64,000 nt of DNA, taken from contig CM063110.1 in assembly GCA_031841125.1 (NCBI GenBank), forward strand, positions 27,647,626 through 27,711,625, written 5' to 3'. Position 1 is the first letter of the stretch. Each line of letters begins with the position of its first letter. A program made the position numbers and the translations under genes. This document shows, in pieces, positions 19,260 to 31,951 of the stretch. The notes beneath the pieces are model-generated. The model did no database searches. It saw only the letters and a program-made list of their open reading frames with translations, and was not told where the DNA came from. The stretch comes from Acanthococcus lagerstroemiae (taxonomy: Eukaryota; Arthropoda; Insecta; Hemiptera; Eriococcidae).

Positions 19260-19920
19260 AGAAAAATACACGAAAAAATCGATGTCTCGGGGACTATTGC
19301 GCCAATCCGTCTCAAATTTTGCTATGCTCTTCTGCGAATTCGTACCAAAACATATTTCAAGGTTCACAAGCAATTGATGCATGTACGTAGAATAGGGTGT
19401 CCCTTATTTTACAATTTTTCGCCAATTGATTTGGGTCGCACTGAAATATGTTCTAATAAACCCAGAAACTCGCCATAAAAAATTTGAGCTCAATCTGAGG
19501 TCATTAACCCGAGCCGATTTGACCTTAAAGTTATGTGTAATACTGAGATTTTCCAAATAAACGCGAATATCTCGGAACATACCAACTTCAGGACCGAAAA
19601 TACATATAACATAAAATGCTCCTTGCTAAATTTTCCATGAAAAAGATCTGATACAACTCTTCTCTAGCAAGCATATTCACCGAGATAATCGCAAAAATGT
19701 GTGAGAGTTTCGAGAAACAAGGCTTTCGTTATTTTCTCTGTCATAACTGATCTTGACTAGCTAAATCGCAGTTATCTGAAAAAATATTCACTTCAGGACC
19801 AAAATGCACATAACATAAATGGTTCCTTGTTAAATTTCCTATAAAAAGGTCCCAGACAACTTTTCTTCAGAAAACATATTTATCGAAATAATCGCAAAAC
19901 CTTGGGTCGTTAATTTCGAT
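19260..19920. repeat. Tandem duplication (~205-bp period)
   Basis: The block ATTCACTTCAGGACC-AAAATGCACATAACATAAA...TCCTTG-TAAATTT, then AAAAAG with a CAACT-TTCT segment and CATATT--CGA-ATAATCGCAAAA occurs twice, with ACTTCAGGAC at 19585 and 19790. The flanking 19260-19560 has related sentence-like degenerate repeats (for example GAATATCTCGGAACATACC). No coding content. Confidence 0.7.
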
Positions 19921-19929
19921 TTTTTTTTA

Positions 19930-21130
19930 AATTTTAAATTACAGCTTCGATTAGACAAATTCATTTTTCTTGTGAGCCACTCTGTTCTCAAAATATATTT
20001 TGTATATACTTTTATAGTTCTGTCGAATAATCATTTTTATTAATACTATCTTCACCAAAATATGTTTTAACCTTTTAAAGTATTTTAGTTCTTCTGTTGT
20101 GGGTATCGTAATACTCAAGCTGGAAATACGAGTATGTAGTTTCTAAATGTTCCTTGGTTACATCTTCCGACTCAAAATTAGAAAACCTATCTACTGCGGT
20201 GAAAAGCAAACTATGTTCTAAAAATTGATGACGAAATTCAAGTAGAACTGTATCAACTATTTCAAAGTATATACGTCGAAAATTATCATCGCTGTGAGTA
20301 CCAGAACTTCGAGTGACTGAAAAATTCTTGAAAATTCCAGCTCGAAACCTAGATATTTTCCTTCCCCCTTTCCTTTCCCTGGTCGATTTTGTTTTGGGGC
20401 AAATTTTGCGTGGGGAGCATTGCGCTCCTTATAAAGACGAGGTGCATTTCACTATACACCTTGTAAATTTTCAATATTATCGATTCATTTGTAAGTTCCC
20501 CCTACCACGCTACGCGCCACAATTTGTAAATTATGGTCAAATTATTACCGAAAATGAGCTTAGCAATCTTTGCAACCTCTGAATTTATACCCATATTTTA
20601 CTAACTGACGTGTTTTCTTTTGAACCCCGCCCCTTAATTCTCACAGTTTGGAAACTGGGGTCAGTTATAGTCGAAAGTAAATTTAACGACCTTCGAGATC
20701 TACAAACTGATATCTAAACTGTATTTCAAGGTATTTTTGACCCTCGAATCTAACCTTAAAACACTACTGAAGGAAATGGTCAGTCATCCCGACCATCCCC
20801 TCCCCCGATCTTTGATTTCTGACAATCATGTGAATACGTCAGGCGTACTATAAATCTCTCCAGTTTTGATCTATCATCATGAAAATATAGGTGGACGAAT
20901 CTTCCGCATTTTTAGGACAGTAACTTGGGGTACCCACGGGGTCGAGACCCGAGCGCCCCTATCAGTACAGGGCATCAACCAAACATCAAGAAATCATTAA
21001 AATGACATCTTCTACTTTTTTTTTTTTTGTAATGTTTTCTCACTCAGAATTTGAGAAAATAGGAGTCTCTAAGTTTGACTTGCTCGCTGCACTTCTTGCT
21101 GAGAAAACTATGATTTAGTCACCGCTTCTA
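19930..21130. other. Unassigned AT-rich block
   Basis: No LINE, TIR or tRNA-like signatures were found. An 89-codon open frame (20313-20582) has a hydrophobic, Phe-rich composition without motif. A T-run occurs near 21017. Confidence 0.35.
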
Positions 21131-21139
21131 ACCAGTTCA

Positions 21140-22000
21140 TGTTAGCCTGTGTTGCCCGATAGAATAGACCTGAGGCTAACTAAACGACACGGAGCAAGTA
21201 GCATTCGTCTTTCTTCGCCGTTCGAGTTGAGAAAGGATTCCGCCGAACAGTATTTCACAGCTAGCAGCGTCTTAAGAGGCGAAATACGCGCGAAGCATTC
21301 GTCGGCCGTCCGTCCAAAATCAGATTACTCTGATTCTCCGGAAATTAGCGCGCAAATGGATTCTCGAAGACGCGTGAGGCTTGGAAAAGCTAATATTTGA
21401 ACGAATTAAACGCGAACGCGGATGCGGGCCGGAGACGGCGAGCGGTGCCCGTCAGCCGTCACCGTCCTCGTCATCGTCGGCAGCGAAAAAGGTGGAATTT
21501 TCGGCAACAATAAGACTGTGTGCCGCCGAGGCACCCGATGATCCCGGACGGAAAGAAGGTTATAAGAAAAGGGAAGTTCGTCTGATCGGGTTTAATTTAC
21601 AAAAGTAAGTAGTTTGCAGCTCCATTAGACAAATTTTGTCACGTTCGCTTTCGTGCCTCCGTCTCGCGCGCGCCTTTCGCGCCTTCTCCATCCTCCCCGA
21701 AATCAATTTCAGTCGCAGGTCGTCGCTGCTCTAATTCGTTAAGTGTCGCTTTAATACGCATTTAAATATCTTCCGAATTTATTAACAAATTCGAAACTAA
21801 TCCCGCTCCTCGCTGCGGCGCGAATTTAAATAACGGAAATTCCGAATCACGGATACAAATTGGGTGCGACTGCGAGAGTCAACGCCGCTTCGCGTTCCTT
21901 TACGCCGTTTTCACGCTGCGAACGAGGCAACCGTATAATCGTTCTGAAATGCCGGTGATTCAGAAGCCCGAACAGCGATTAAGAATACCTTTGTTGGTGG
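21140..22000. other. CpG-rich block with an open frame ending at a splice-donor-like site
   Basis: A strong rise in CG dinucleotides is seen between about 21150 and 21950. In the frame of 21384-21608 the reading is open through a Ser-run (PSPSSSSSAAKK) and ends ...FNLQK immediately before AAAAGTAAGTAG, which resembles a 5' splice site. This could be a first exon or promoter-proximal CpG-rich DNA, but there is no homology I recognise and no clear downstream acceptor or ATG context. Confidence 0.3.
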
Positions 22001-24137
22001 GGGTGGAGGGGGGTCGACGTTGTGAACAAGTCAACTGAGGATCTAACTTCCAAAACGCGCTGAGTCCAAGAAACGAAATTTTGGGAAATTAAAAAAAAAA
22101 TCTGACTCGCGAACAATAAATGGTAACACTGATTCAATGCGCGGATGAGAAGAGGAGGGGTTAATGCTAACACCACTCAAGTATGAAGGTTGGCGTCCGA
22201 ACAATCTTCGAGCTACGGGAGTGCAAAGCGGGGGAAGTCGTGGACTTAGCTCGCTTTGGCAGACCATGTCATACTTGTGAAAGGTCAAAATTCGTGCATC
22301 TTGCCCTAGAGACTGTCGGAAACCGGAAGATACAGCTTAGAGACGACCATTCTGGTGAACGAAGCACACGTGAACAATGCCCCCCCCCCTCTTTCCACTC
22401 TTCAGACATCTGTGTACCCCTCCCTCTTGAACAGGAAAAAAACAAATATGACTTACAATCGTAAGAGTCTTACATTCATAAAATTTGAAAAAAAACAACA
22501 AAAAACAAGTAAGTCGGTATTATAAAAAAGAACGAAAATTTTTACGTTTTTCGATTCGAGGAAAGTTTCTCCTTGCGGGTCGTATTTCTCGAGCCCCGAT
22601 TACAAGCATGACTTAGGGGCAGTTCCAATTTTTATTTACAGCCTCTGATAGTATTCAAAAAATACAGCCCCTTTCCCGGATTATTTTCCGTATTCTCACT
22701 CGACTCGATATAATTGTTATGGTTTATAGAGCGTAGAAACGTGTTGGAATTCAAGAACCTTGATCCGAAAAGACGTCGCCATCGCCTAAAAAATTCAATT
22801 TTTAAGGTAAATATTCCTCGGTCAAGTTGAATTACGAATATTCTCGGATCTGTATAGTAAGAAAAAATATATATATTTAAGGTATAAACTTTTATGCATG
22901 CTGCAGTCACGGTTCGTATACGTTAATTGTGATCCACGCGTGTGAGATTTAGGTAACAAAACGCCGTCCGAGATCGGACACCATCTTAATTCTGTGGAAG
23001 AAGAATACGAAGATGGAAAGTTTCGACAGTAAGTGTACACACTGCACCTCTGTGAGTGGAGATGGAGACCCGAAGACATGGCTGACACGTTTAGGGCAAC
23101 GCTTGTTAACATCTCGAAGAGAGGATGCAATTAGTGATTCTATAGAATGAAACAGCCGAAGAGCATCAATATCGTGAACTTCCTACAGAAGAGGGGAACT
23201 TATGAAAAAGATTGGGCTAATGAGTATTGATGCTGGCCTGGGTCAAGTAGGTTCCGGCAGTCTAGCCCTTTGTAGGATATTTCCAAGATGTTATACTGAG
23301 AGCTGGTGAGTTAAATTGATCTATTCTTCAATCGAACTAGCTTTCTTGATTATGGACACAACCAAGGGAGAAAAAGTGGGCAACTGGAATTCTGTTATCT
23401 CTAGTGATTTTAAAAAAAAAATGCATTACCCGAAAACACGATAGTTTTTTCATGGAAAATGGTTCTCTTGACCATCTTTGGAAGAAAGACTATTGGTCCA
23501 TACTCTCAATTCATCTGGTGTTACCGTCCATCTTTCATTTCTTATTCAAGTTGATTTTCATATATATCGTTTTCAAGTTCAAGTTTTTGGCAAACTTAGT
23601 TTCAGTCTGAGGAATTTTGAATATCACTAACGGTTAATGCCCGAGGCTCGGTTGCTAGAACAACACACCAGAATCAAATCCAAGGAAATAACTGAAATTC
23701 AAGCACATATTGAGCCCTAGTATTGATGCTGACTTCTCTGTAAATATCTTCAAAATGGTTTGTCGAGGTATTTCATTAAAAGCAACACGTGGGAAAATCC
23801 CAAGATGTCGCCCATAATTCAAGTAACCTTTTTCTGTATAAAATTCACAAGCCCTCTCACTCGACAAATTCGAAAGCTGTTCTTTTTTTTCCCTATGTTT
23901 TCAAATTGAAATTGGTTATACATATGATTGAAATTTTGGCCACATTCTTGTCCCACCAAATAATTAATTGGCAACGATCGTGACACTGAGAATGTTTCAC
24001 GAACTAGTTTCTCCTTTCCTTGACGAAGAAAGATAATGTAGCAAATTCTGGTTTCTTTCTACCTCGAGACACATCTTACTCTCCGTTGAAATAAGAGCTT
24101 GACACCCACCAGTTTTGTGCTGAAAGAAATTTTATAA
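22000..24137. other. Unassigned block
   Basis: Mixed sequence with a 93-codon open frame (22183-22464, plus) and a 102-codon frame (22822-23130, minus). Neither shows a domain, signal peptide or repeat. No TIR or tRNA-like motif was found. Confidence 0.35.
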
Positions 24138-24139
24138 TA

Positions 24140-24352
24140 AAAATAATTAGAATTCCGGTGTTTAGACGTTCAGCGATTTCACGCACTCTATCTGAAAATT
24201 CTGTTAAGTTTTACTAACTTCTGGTAACAAGTACTATAATTCTACTGAGATGCAGTAGAATTACAGTAATTGTTACCAAAATCTAGAGAAAATTACCAGG
24301 AGATGCGCGAAATCGATGAACATCAGAGACTTACCAGAATTCTGGCAATTTT
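24140..24352. repeat. Foldback element (~210 bp hairpin)
   Basis: The left arm (24140-24247) and right arm (24252-24352) are imperfect reverse complements over their whole length. The outer parts are AGAATTCCGGTGTTTAG and, on the minus strand, AGAATTCTGGTAAGTC; the middle parts are GCGATTTCACGCA and CGATTTCGCGCA; the inner hairpin is CTGGTAACAAGTACTATAAT with TCTACT-GAGATGC-AGTAGA as the tip. It is a fully folding MITE or foldback, abutting the next element at 24353. Confidence 0.8.
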
Positions 24353-25044
24353 TAGGGGAGACCGGGGTAAGTTGTCCTCGGGGTAAATTGCCTCAGCCTC
24401 CATGTCACCTGTGTAAAAGGTGCTTTTCTGGATCAGACGACGTCACGTTACTCCTTAGTGTACCAACACTTCATCCATACCTGACAGACCTTGCGATTAT
24501 GGAACCAATCTGATTTATACCTAGTGGTTTAAAATTTTGATAACACAAAATTTAGAAAAAGTCACGTTTCATAAACAAGAAGTTCACTCTCATGAGAGTA
24601 ATATTTTGTACTGGCAAAAATCATATACTGTGTAGTAAGTAGAATTTCTTCAGCTATCCTTGGGTATATTAGAACCTAAAATTACATTTATTGTCCTCCA
24701 AAAATTGTACTTTCTAAACCCCCTCAATTCGGAGTACGTTATCCCGTTACAAAAATTATCAATTAATTCGAATTTTCTAACATATTTTTAGAAAATGGTA
24801 TGAAAATACGTTCATAAGACATTTCAGCACATTTTTAGAACGTTTTTAGCACAAGACTTACCCCATAACATATGACAACTTTCCCGGGTATGGAGCAAGT
24901 TGCCACAAAAAAAAAAAAGTAACATGGTGTAGCCAAGGGTTGTATAGCTCCAGTTTGAGCCTAATTTGAAGTTTTTCGGTCCAATAGTTTTTTCAGAATT
25001 TCAAAGTTTCTAAAAACTGTGACAACTAACCCCGGTTTCCCCTA
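24353..25044. mobile_element. ~690-bp TIR element (TAGGGGA-ACCGGGGTAAGTTG ends)
   Basis: The left end TAGGGGAGACCGGGGTAAGT plus TGTC mirrors the right end, which on the minus strand reads TAGGGGAAACCGGGGTTAGT plus TGTCAC. If TA is excluded from the TIR, a TA dinucleotide flanks each side, as in Tc1/mariner insertions, though TA is weak evidence. Internal copies of the theme (GGGGTAAATTGCC at 24380; CAACTTTCCCGGG and AAGTTGCC near 24875-24905) show iteration of the terminal word. No transposase text. Confidence 0.75.
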
Positions 25045-25194
25045 CTATAAAACATTTCCCAGCATGGAATTTCAAATAAGAGAATAACGAGCAGTGTCGA
25101 CATGAAGATCCAGTGGTCGCTGATTTCAAAAATCTTATTTGATCGATTTGATGCCGACTCGAGCCACAAAATCGAAATTTCAACTTTGAATTCA

Positions 25195-25440
25195 GGGACG
25201 TAACGAAGCGTTTTTCGGGGGGGGGGGTGAAAATTGTGAAAGTCCCAACTGACTCAACTCAGAATTCCTAATTCCTACCTGAGTATCAGAGCAAAAAAAA
25301 AAATTCTTTTTGACCTGTTGGATTTTTCCAACTGACTTAACTCAGAATTCCCAAGTATCAAAGCCAAAAAGAAATGGTAAATTTTCCCAACTGTTGAGGT
25401 AAAAAATTCCTACAGGGGGGGGGGTGCTGCCTTGGCTTGA
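25195..25440. repeat. G-tract-bounded repeat with internal duplication
   Basis: CAGGGACGTAACGAAGCG at the left leads into a G-run at 25219-25227, and a second G-run is at 25415-25424. Between them AACTGACTCAACTCAGAATT and a copy AACTGACTTAACTCAGAATT lie about 80 bp apart, each followed by AGTATCA-AGC-AAAA. It resembles a decayed G-rich MITE, but the right terminus is not recognisable. Confidence 0.4.
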
Positions 25441-25449
25441 CTAATGGAA

Positions 25450-26440
25450 CGAAGAATCGAAATAAGAATGCTTTAAATCGCAGACTTCGAATCATTCATT
25501 GAATGCCCATAATAATAGCACCCAAAATTAAACATCAAAATTTCACACGAGAGATATCAATCTAACTAAACATCAGAAATAGAATATCGAAATTGGAGGA
25601 GTTTCCAGGGTCGAGTATACGGAAACCCTCATTGCATTTGATATGGCTTCACCTGAGATCTTAAGTCCCAGTTTTACCACCAAAAATCTAAGTTTTTATT
25701 TTCAATTTTGAGCACTAAGTGAAATGTATGTTGATAAATCCACAGAGAAAGTATGAATCCCCACGCCGCCTATAATGATGGATCAAAAGATGACTTCCAT
25801 TAATGGATATCAGAGTAGGTACTTGGATAAACGAAAAACTACGTTAATTTTCGTAGATTCAAGAATCTATACAGTAACAAAAGACGATCGAATCGAGATA
25901 CCGGCAGATAAAATCTGTTCCCAATAAAATGCTACAGGGCTGATCGCCTCCCTACGGCCTCGCCCGGAACAATCAACTGAGAGGATCAGTAAAGCCGGGC
26001 GGCATTTTCTGTGTCGGAATATCGCAGCTAATAAAAGGAAGACCAACATTTATCTATTTGTACTCTTTTCTCTACACCTTTACGAGACATTCATTTGCAA
26101 ATGCAGTCTAGTTTGCGTGGGTCTTTTAACACAATCCACAATAAGGTTATACAAGCTGTATAACACCTAATGGATTCCGTTTCGTCAGTTCGAATGTATA
26201 GCTCGATCATTTTGACAAACACGAAATTAGCACGGGCTGATGCTTTCCAATTTTCCAATATCACGTAACGACTACGATGGTTCTCGATCACGTTAGTCCC
26301 ACACTGAGAAGGCACCATGATTGGAGCGGATATGAGGGTCTTGAATGATTGCCTTACGTCGAATCAGCATTCTGAGGAGAACTCAAGTCTGGATTCATGC
26401 TTTTTATGATATTATGTAGGTACTGGTGTATATACATAGT
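25450..26440. other. Unassigned block with one Met-initiated minus-strand frame
   Basis: A 75-codon minus-strand frame (26091-26318) has balanced composition, but I recognise no domain. The rest is non-coding. Confidence 0.3.
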
Positions 26441-26449
26441 TTCGAAATG

Positions 26450-27190
26450 AGCAGGCTCCTTAGCAGTCGTTTAAAATATTTTCAAACTCTCCCACACAGA
26501 TTGAAGAGGTTTGCTGAAACTATTTAAAATTCATTTATGGCTCTTCACGGCTTTTCTAAACTTGATTAATGCTCTTCAAATGATTAAAACTTTTTAAAAC
26601 TCTTTCTTACTGCTTGAGACATTTTAGGACTCATATGCGACTCAAAGACTTATAGCTAGCTAGGACTCTTGAATACTAACTAAAGAATCTCTAAGCTTTT
26701 AATAGACATGTTTGAAAGCTTTGTAGGGATTTTGTGAATGATTCTTGACTTTTCTAGACTGAATCATCTAGATTCTTTTAAAACTCTCAGAACTTGATCA
26801 AAACTTTTGAAGATTCTTCCACAGTTGTTGAAGAGAGAGACTAGAAACTCGTCCACGACTGTTTAAGACCCTTCCACATTTATTTAAGCCTCGCTACATA
26901 TGTAAAAGGCAGTTCAAACCTCGTTGAAGACTGTTTATGATTCTTCCAGGCATAATTAGGTAGATTGAACCTTTTTAAAACTTTTTAAGATTTATTAAAG
27001 ATTCTGAACTATCTAATCAAAAATTCGAAAGAATCCTCCAGATGTCTTCGAAGCTCGCCGAGATTCTTCATAAGTTTTATTAGACTTTCAAAACTTTTTT
27101 ATAAGTTCTTAAAATTCCTTCAGACTTTTCAATTATACTTCTGGAGGCTTGTTTGAGACCTTATACGAGTTTTTTACTGGTTAACTTGAT
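26450..27190. repeat. Degenerate short-period repeat (ATTCTTC / TTTAAAACT words)
   Basis: About 740 bp in which variants of GATTCTTCNAGACT, TTTTAAAACTCTT and TTGAAGA recur every 20-30 bp on both strands without exact periodicity. No ORF. The same texture appears briefly at 11.1 kb and 33.9 kb. Confidence 0.55.
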
Positions 27191-29930
27191 ATGTTTGAAA
27201 CATTTCTCACATCAATTTTTCTCTCTGGAAGCAACTGCCCTCCCCATATATTCGCCTCCGAGTTAAACGAAAACTGTGCCTGGAGCCTTCACAATTCTGA
27301 ATGTACAAACTGATTTTGGATCGCCGTTTTGTCCCTTTCAAACAAAATACCACTGAAATTTGTGAAAATTTTTAGTACCTATGTTAATTAAAACGACGCG
27401 ACACTTTTTTCTCCTTTAATGCATACTTTCAAAATTATATTTCTCACTTAACCGGAAAACTACCCTCGCCAAATGTCAATAAGGTGTTGGAACATATGAC
27501 AAGGCTTTCGACTATTATCTCAGAAAAATTTCCCCGAACATAAATACAAGAATTCTGGGGACCATGAGCTCAACATTTGAAATTGTCCGTAAATTTGGAA
27601 AAGAAAGTTGAAAACGTTTTAAACCACAAATTATGATTTTGGACACACCGACGTTCAGAAAATCTTGTGCAATTCGCTCCTAGATTCTATGACGAGGACC
27701 AACGAAAAATTAGTTGTGTATTATGTAAGTAGTTAGTTATTTTTGAAAACATCAAAAATTCAAGACCAGATTAATATTTTGCCAAATGATTTCACAATCA
27801 TGAAGTCTTCTCTGCTAGTTCGATCAAAATCGAAGAGGCCAACGGCGATAGCTGATCCAAGTGACTCAGGATGACCCACAGTTTGATCGACCAAACCTAG
27901 CAGAAATTTAAAATCGCGCTTCCAAACTGTCATGACTCGTATTTGATGCGCAAAAAAGAAGAGAAGGTTGAAGGTGATTTACCTCAAGTCCCATTTTCTG
28001 GTTACCAACTCATAGAACTTACAACAGTTCCCGACTCAAAATTCGAAAGAATAAAATACCCCACAGAGTTACACATCGTGAAATCGATGACTGATAACAA
28101 TTTTTCTATGACCCAAGTCACAGTTCTCTGATGATGCTAAAAACTGGTTCCATTTCATCAGCTTAATGCACTGATCTAAAATTGCATAGCTTTTTCCAGA
28201 CTATCGCATCCAAACACTTTCTTGTGCTCCATAGACGCACAGGGGGTGTACAGTTGATAAAATTATAAAATTAACAACCAACATGGTCCGTGTATAAATA
28301 TAGCAAACCAAAACCACGTTTCATGCAAAGCTCCGAAAACGAACGTACTTAATTTACTTAAAAAATAAATAAAAATAATAAATTACTGTAAAATCAAGTA
28401 GACCGTACCCGTCAGTTGCTTTGTGCGACATCATACACCTGCAAACAAGAAAATCAAACGTAGTTTAACTAGTGTCGATCAAAAATTAAAACAAAAAAAA
28501 ATGGATATGTTGCAGGGAAAGTTCGGCGGAAAATAAATATAGTTTAACTCTGCGTGTTACCAACAAAACTTCTGTCAAAATATGAACAACACTAATGGAG
28601 AAAATTTCGCATCTTTTGGCTTCAATTTTTTTCGCGTAAACGGAATCCAGTTTTACAAAATTTTCGAACACATAGTTAAACTATATTTAATTTCCTAATA
28701 GCAAGTGCGTTGTAGAGTGTAGAAGGGAATAAACGTAGAATTTATAGATTGGAAATAATGCCGGTACAGTTAATTAAAACATTGTATCGATTCCAGCTCC
28801 CGATGAAAAATTGGTCACAGAGCCTCAATACAGAAAAAACGCCACATCAGACAGATAACTGGCAAAAAAGTGTTACGATTTCCAAAGCGCAGGGTCTTCT
28901 CAAAGTGGGCAGAGCCGAGACAGTTAAGTCCGACATGAGGCAGCTTTTGGCCAAAAACCTGTTGTATTAAGTGAGACGTTTCGTCAATCCAGATGAGCGA
29001 GTGGTCCTCATTCTCAAAACACTTGGATTTTGGTCATTGTTCAAGATTTGAATCATTTAGCAAAAATCGAAGACACATCTGAGTCATATGAGTAAGCTTC
29101 GGTAAACAGCCTACAGCAGCATGCAGCAGTGGAGGTAGGTCGATTTATTAATAAATTTAAAGCATTCCCATTAATCTCGAAATTGGCGAGAAGTCAAATT
29201 ACTTCGGCTAATTATGATGGAAAATAATCATGCAAAATTATAGCTCTTGTGTTTCGTATACGTGATACATTGTCAAATCCTTTACGAACAATTACGATGA
29301 AAATTTTGAATTCGACAACTCTGTAAGTTATCGTCAAACAAAAAACATCAAAAGACTTCTTTAAGAGCCGAGGCGCAGAAATCAAGGCTGCAGTTAGCAG
29401 TGAGAGAGAGAGAGAAGGAGGTTGGCCTGAAAAATGTCGACCTGGAAGTGGCATTTGACAACTGAATTGCAATTTCTTTCAACATAGAAAGGGAAGTGCC
29501 CCACCCCTATAGCTATATACGTGGTAGAAATAGTGATTATTATAAAATTTTCTTCATACACTGAATTTTTCGACTAGACAATTCCTGAAAAAGTTTCAAC
29601 ACCTATTCATTGAATAACATTATTCCCTTCCTTAGTGAGGAGAGCAGTCGTAAAAACTGAGAAAGATGAAGATTTTTCCACCAATTATAGTCGACCATTT
29701 TTAAATTCTCCTTTTCAAAAAGGACTGAAGTATAAGCCAACTGTTAATTTAATTGGATGTTTCAGCAGCGTGGGTGTGAAGAATATTTTGGGAACAAAAC
29801 TCCTCCTGAAACCGTGAAATTTTTCCAAAATGAAATAATTGATTGATGAAGCTCGCGGTAGTGAAAACTGTCAATTCTCTTCTTCCTTGGAATGCCCTCG
29901 AAATTGGTTTTTGATCTTGAACATGCCAGT
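27190..29930. other. Unassigned AT-rich block
   Basis: Contains a short (GA)n run at 29401-29412 and the word TAGTTTAACT three times between 28460 and 28685. Open frames are below 90 codons without motifs. The phrase CAACATGGTCC at 28280 recalls the inner TIR of the 14289 element but is isolated. Confidence 0.3.
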
Positions 29931-30350
29931 GTTTCTCTGGTTTGGTTTATAATAGGCGATTTTTGATTTTATTTAGACCGGTTTAGGTTTTTTTCCGTCT
30001 GAGTTGGGTGAGTTTTGACCAGATTTGATATTCTCTGGTCTTATGTAGCTGTAGGTCACTGACTCGACCTTTTTTGGTGCAGATTTTATTCATTTTTTGT
30101 TTCTTTCTTGATTGAGTCTTTTTAATCGTGTTATGTTTGTTCAGGTCTTGTTTTGGATTGTTCTCATGATTGGTCAATACCTTTTTTTTTTTTTTTTGTT
30201 ATTTGACCTGTTAGAGTGGGATTTTCGGCAGTAATTTTGAGGTTTTGTGTTTCTAGCAATTTGCTTGTTAAATTATAACATTTTTGGTTCATATTAATTT
30301 AGTTATGGTCTAGTTATTTAGCCTCGATTCGATGGACTTTTCTATTTTCT
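29930..30350. repeat. T/G-rich degenerate repeat block
   Basis: Recurring GGTTT, GATTTTG and GGTCTTG words on the plus strand and a 17-nt T-run near 30182. No coding content. Confidence 0.45.
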
Positions 30351-30589
30351 AGTCAATGGCATCGAAACGGTGACAGAGGAGGAGAGGGGAAGAGGGTAAG
30401 CACATCAGAGAGATTTCAAAAAATATTTAGCGAGTTGATGAAGACGCCTTGAACGATTGACAGAAAACTTTTTTATTCCTTGTTCGTTCATCGATATTTG
30501 TTAGAGACTATGATTTTTTCCACTTTTCTTTTGGTTGTCGACTCAAATTTCTACAACCCCCATGCCTGCACAAAACCTTCCGACGTCAT

Positions 30590-30756
30590 CATAGGCGGAT
30601 CCAAGATTTTGTCAAGGGAGGGGGGGGGTGAAAAAAACATGAATAATAATACCAATAATAAATGAAAACTATCTAGTAGCGGGTTATTTTGTATTTTTAA
30701 ATTTAAAACTAAAAATTAGGTTGGGGGGGGGGGGTAACCCCCAGGATCCGCCAATG
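30590..30756. mobile_element. 167-bp hAT-type MITE (CATAGGCGGATCC ends)
   Basis: Termini CATAGGCGGATCC and, on the minus strand, CATTGGCGGATCC (12 of 13). TSD GACGTCAT (30582-30589) and GACGCCAT (30757-30764), 7 of 8. G-tracts sit just inside each end on the plus strand (30621-30628 and 30722-30734). There is no coding capacity. The class is very like the elements at 6733 and 42027. Confidence 0.85.
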
Positions 30757-30921
30757 GACGCCATCATTTTTGGCATTTTTAGCCATATTTAAGAGTTTAT
30801 CATAACTACAATTTTTTGGATTTCGATGATCTTCGGATACAACCGATTTTCCCCGTTCTTGATTTCATGATTTTCAAGTGTTTTCCGGTCATTTTTTGAT
30901 CACTTTCTTATGTCAATTTAG

Positions 30922-31081
30922 CAGTGGCGTAGCCAGACTTTGTGTGAAGGAGGGGGGGGGTCGTTTCACTTTTACAACATTACAGGTGTAATACTTACTA
31001 TTACCAGAATAAATTAAAATTTTTTCACATTTTCGGCTGATGCCAAGGGGGTTCAGATCCCCCCCCCCGGCTACGCCCCTG
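30922..31081. mobile_element. 160-bp hAT-type MITE (CAGTGGCGTAGCC ends)
   Basis: Starts CAGTGGCGTAGCCAG and on the minus strand from 31081 starts CAGGGGCGTAGCCGG. TSD CAATTTAG (30914-30921) against TAATTTAA (31082-31089), 6 of 8. A G-run near the left end and a C-run near the right end are characteristic of this MITE class. Confidence 0.82.
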
Positions 31082-31848
31082 TAATTTAATGTTTGCTTTC
31101 TGTGGTTTTCTCATGATTTTCTTTTAGTATAGATATTCTGTAAGTTCTTTATTTTTTTGTGGCGAGGGGGGTAGCATTAGGGTGTCAACCAGAATATTCA
31201 AAAATAAAAATTTGTAACTTTATGATAACTTCTTATGACCTGCTACGCTTTCATTTCTTTTTTATGTTTTTTGAAAATTATCATGGCTGCTTTCGAAAAT
31301 TCGTAAGGGTAATTTTATTTTTCGTGGCAATTTTATAAAAATTCGTGACTTTTCCGTGATTTATGTGTCTGTTAGACTTTTTCTATACGTGGTTTCGATT
31401 CGATGGTTTCGGACTTTATCGGACGAATCTATTGGATTTTGGTTTTTTAATCTTCACTTGGTGATTTTGTAAACCTATTCGTCTTCATTTTGCGTTTCTA
31501 GTCTTTTCTGCTGAGGTGTAACAAACTGTGACGATGAAACCTCTTCCCCGCCCCTCGAAATTATTGGATCTATCCAAAAACAGGTAAAATGAAGACGTAA
31601 TGAGCATAAAAATATTTCGATTTCAGTTTTCTCGACCATGTAGTCCTTTTCATGCGCCTGGCTGCGTCTGATAAAGCTTACATCATGTCAATACATAGTT
31701 ATAGATTATTTCTTTCCTATTTTGAGACACGACTGGAAACGCTAAACCGATTTTGATTTTTGAATTTTGGATTTGGGTAAAAGAGAGGGCAGGTTGTTAA
31801 ATAATTTAAGACTCGTATGTCGGCTCTAAATGTCTTTTACTTTAACTT

Positions 31849-31951
31849 GGTGGAGCGTATGGCGATGTATGCATGCCAAAGTGGCTCCCCGAACACTGCA
31901 CCCCAGGCCCCGGAAACTACCCTTTTGAGTATCGCGTCGGTGAGCAGAGGG
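31849..31951 (+). repeat. ~100-bp retroposon family, copy 3, with 16-bp TSD
   Basis: The unit runs from GGTGGAGCGTATGGCGATG to ATCGCGTCGGTGAGCAGAGG. It is flanked by AAATGTCTTTTACTTT at 31828-31843 and again at 31952-31967, identical over 16 bp and similar for five more. This proves insertion as a discrete unit with a target duplication of LINE-mobilised length. There is no A-tail and no inverted repeat at the ends. An A-box-like TATGGCGATG lies near the start and a B-box-like TTTTGAGTATC near the end, weakly suggesting a tRNA-related Pol III ancestry. Confidence 0.88.

Noticed and set aside
28460..28690. Three TAGTTTAACT words as an inverted-repeat element
   Set aside because: The words do not extend into longer arms and orientation is inconsistent.
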